Assembly (NCBI RefSeq): GCF_008119665.1
Contig: NZ_CP043046.1
Location: forward strand, 4,836,001-4,900,000
Reading direction: 5' to 3'
Source of the DNA: Pigmentiphaga aceris
Lineage (GTDB): Bacteria; Pseudomonadota; Gammaproteobacteria; Burkholderiales; Burkholderiaceae_B
Length of the DNA stretch: 64,000 nucleotides
The notes under the pieces were generated by a model, which was given only the letters and a program-made list of their open reading frames with translations, was not told the origin of the DNA and made no database searches. The position numbers and the translations under genes are program-made. Below, one piece after another: positions 63,462-64,000 of this stretch. Position 1 is the first letter of the stretch. Every line of letters begins with the position of its first letter.

Positions 63462-64000
63462 TCAGTGCGCAAACGCCAGGAACGTCTCGTCCAGCAGATC
63501 GATGTATCGCTGCTTCGTCGCCGCGTCCGCAAAACTGCCTTCGAAGGCGTTGCGTGACAACTGGTATGCAGCATCTGAATCCAACCCAGTGGCCGCAAAG
63601 GTCTGCAGGAAGTTGTCGTTCATGTAGCCGCCAAAATACGCCGGGTCGTCCGAGTTGATCGTGACGGCCAAGCCTGCGGCCAGCAAGGCCCCGATATTGT
63701 GGTCCGCCAAGTTGGGGAACACACAGAGCTTCTGGTTCGACAAAGGGCATACCGTCAACGGAATGCGCTCGCGCGCCAGGCGGTCCATCAAGGCGGGGTC
63801 GTGAATGGCCTGCACGCCGTGATCGATGCGCTCGGCGTGCAAGACATCCAGCGCAGCATGAATGTAGGCAGGCGGTCCTTCTTCACCCGCGTGCGCCACG
63901 ACATGCAAACCCAGTTCGCGGCATTGTGCGAAGACCCGTGCGAATTTCTCGGGCGGATGCCCCAGTTCGCTGGAATCCAGACCCACACCGATGATGCGGT
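63462..64000 (-). CDS. Adenine/adenosine deaminase family, C-terminal part
   Basis: A 5'-truncated minus-strand gene running off the right edge; 178 codons to the stop are visible. GVGLDSSELGHPPEKFARVF, VVAHAGEEGPPAYIHAALD, ERIDHGVQAI, LTVCPLSNQKLCVFPNL and VTINSDDPAYFGGYMNDNF match the adenine deaminase branch of the adenosine-deaminase family, including the catalytic Glu of HAGEE, the metal-site His region and the Asp pair. The HP(P)EKF and CVFPNL strings favour adenine deaminase over adenosine deaminase. The product enters purine salvage. Confidence 0.92.
   Translation of the reverse strand, partial: RIIGVGLDSSELGHPPEKFARVFAQCRELGLHVVAHAGEEGPPAYIHAALDVLHAERIDHGVQAIHDPALMDRLARERIPLTVCPLSNQKLCVFPNLADHNIGALLAAGLAVTINSDDPAYFGGYMNDNFLQTFAATGLDSDAAYQLSRNAFEGSFADAATKQRYIDLLDETFLAFAH

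Overview
The window is GC-rich, densely coded chromosomal DNA with housekeeping genes throughout. The macromolecular-synthesis operon (rpsU, yqeY-like, dnaG, rpoD), the adjacent tRNA-Ile2, the tsaD-plsY-ybaK-xerD block, the tsaE-amiC-mutL-miaA block and the hda-HAD-pcnB-folK block all point to a betaproteobacterium of the Burkholderiales. The many TRAP, LysR and NrtA-like genes, and a MutL carrying an endonuclease motif, suit an Alcaligenaceae or Bordetella-like organism. That placement is an inference from gene content and was not tested by a search. I see no phage, transposase, IS element, CRISPR array or rRNA operon.

Layout. 1-4.9 kb: a minus-strand group of poorly characterised envelope genes, including a free-standing SecD P1-head-like secreted protein, then a secreted hypothetical protein and a secreted DUF4139 protein. 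4.9-11.9 kb: a six-gene minus-strand operon (TRAP DctP-DctQ-DctM, RidA, PLP-dependent dehydratase, D-glutamate-cyclase-like protein) with a divergent LysR gene and an inverted repeat between them. 12-18.5 kb: a YbaK-like protein, a chemotaxis receptor, and two transporter/LysR divergent pairs. 18.7-22.5 kb: a 1269-residue sensor kinase with two kinase cores and two receiver domains. 22.6-30.7 kb: tRNA-Ile2, rpoD, an unusual 875-bp spacer with a ten-copy tandem repeat, dnaG, a yqeY-like gene, rpsU with a clear sigma-70 promoter, and divergent tsaD. 30.8-36.4 kb: plsY, ssuE-like, ybaK, xerD, an AEC transporter and queG.

36.6-53.3 kb: the conserved runs tsaE-amiC, mutL-miaA, purM and hda-HAD-pcnB-folK, separated by accessory genes. 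These are an MFS exporter, a TetR/DUF418 operon under a 34-bp palindrome, a DedA protein, a GNAT acetyltransferase, and a cytochrome c plus orphan NrtA-like binding protein. Several of these joins are 4-nt ATGA stop/start overlaps, which indicates translational coupling. 53.3-64 kb: an Lrp / diaminopropionate ammonia-lyase / M20 peptidase catabolic module, a PQQ-type sugar dehydrogenase with a small membrane protein, PhoD, a family-6 hypoxanthine-DNA glycosylase, a GMC oxidoreductase with divergent LysR, and the C-terminal part of an adenine deaminase running off the right edge.

Two separate amino-acid catabolic units are present: TRAP/dehydratase/RidA/D-glutamate cyclase, and DpaL/M20/Lrp. 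Both contain PLP lyases that can generate reactive enamines, the substrate class of RidA. Nothing in the window is clearly a new defence or mobile system. The least explained items are the dnaG-rpoD tandem repeat, an 11-T tract inside the cytochrome c gene, the folded inverted-repeat block upstream of purM, the long palindrome at tetR, and the TRAP/D-glutamate-cyclase operon of unknown substrate.
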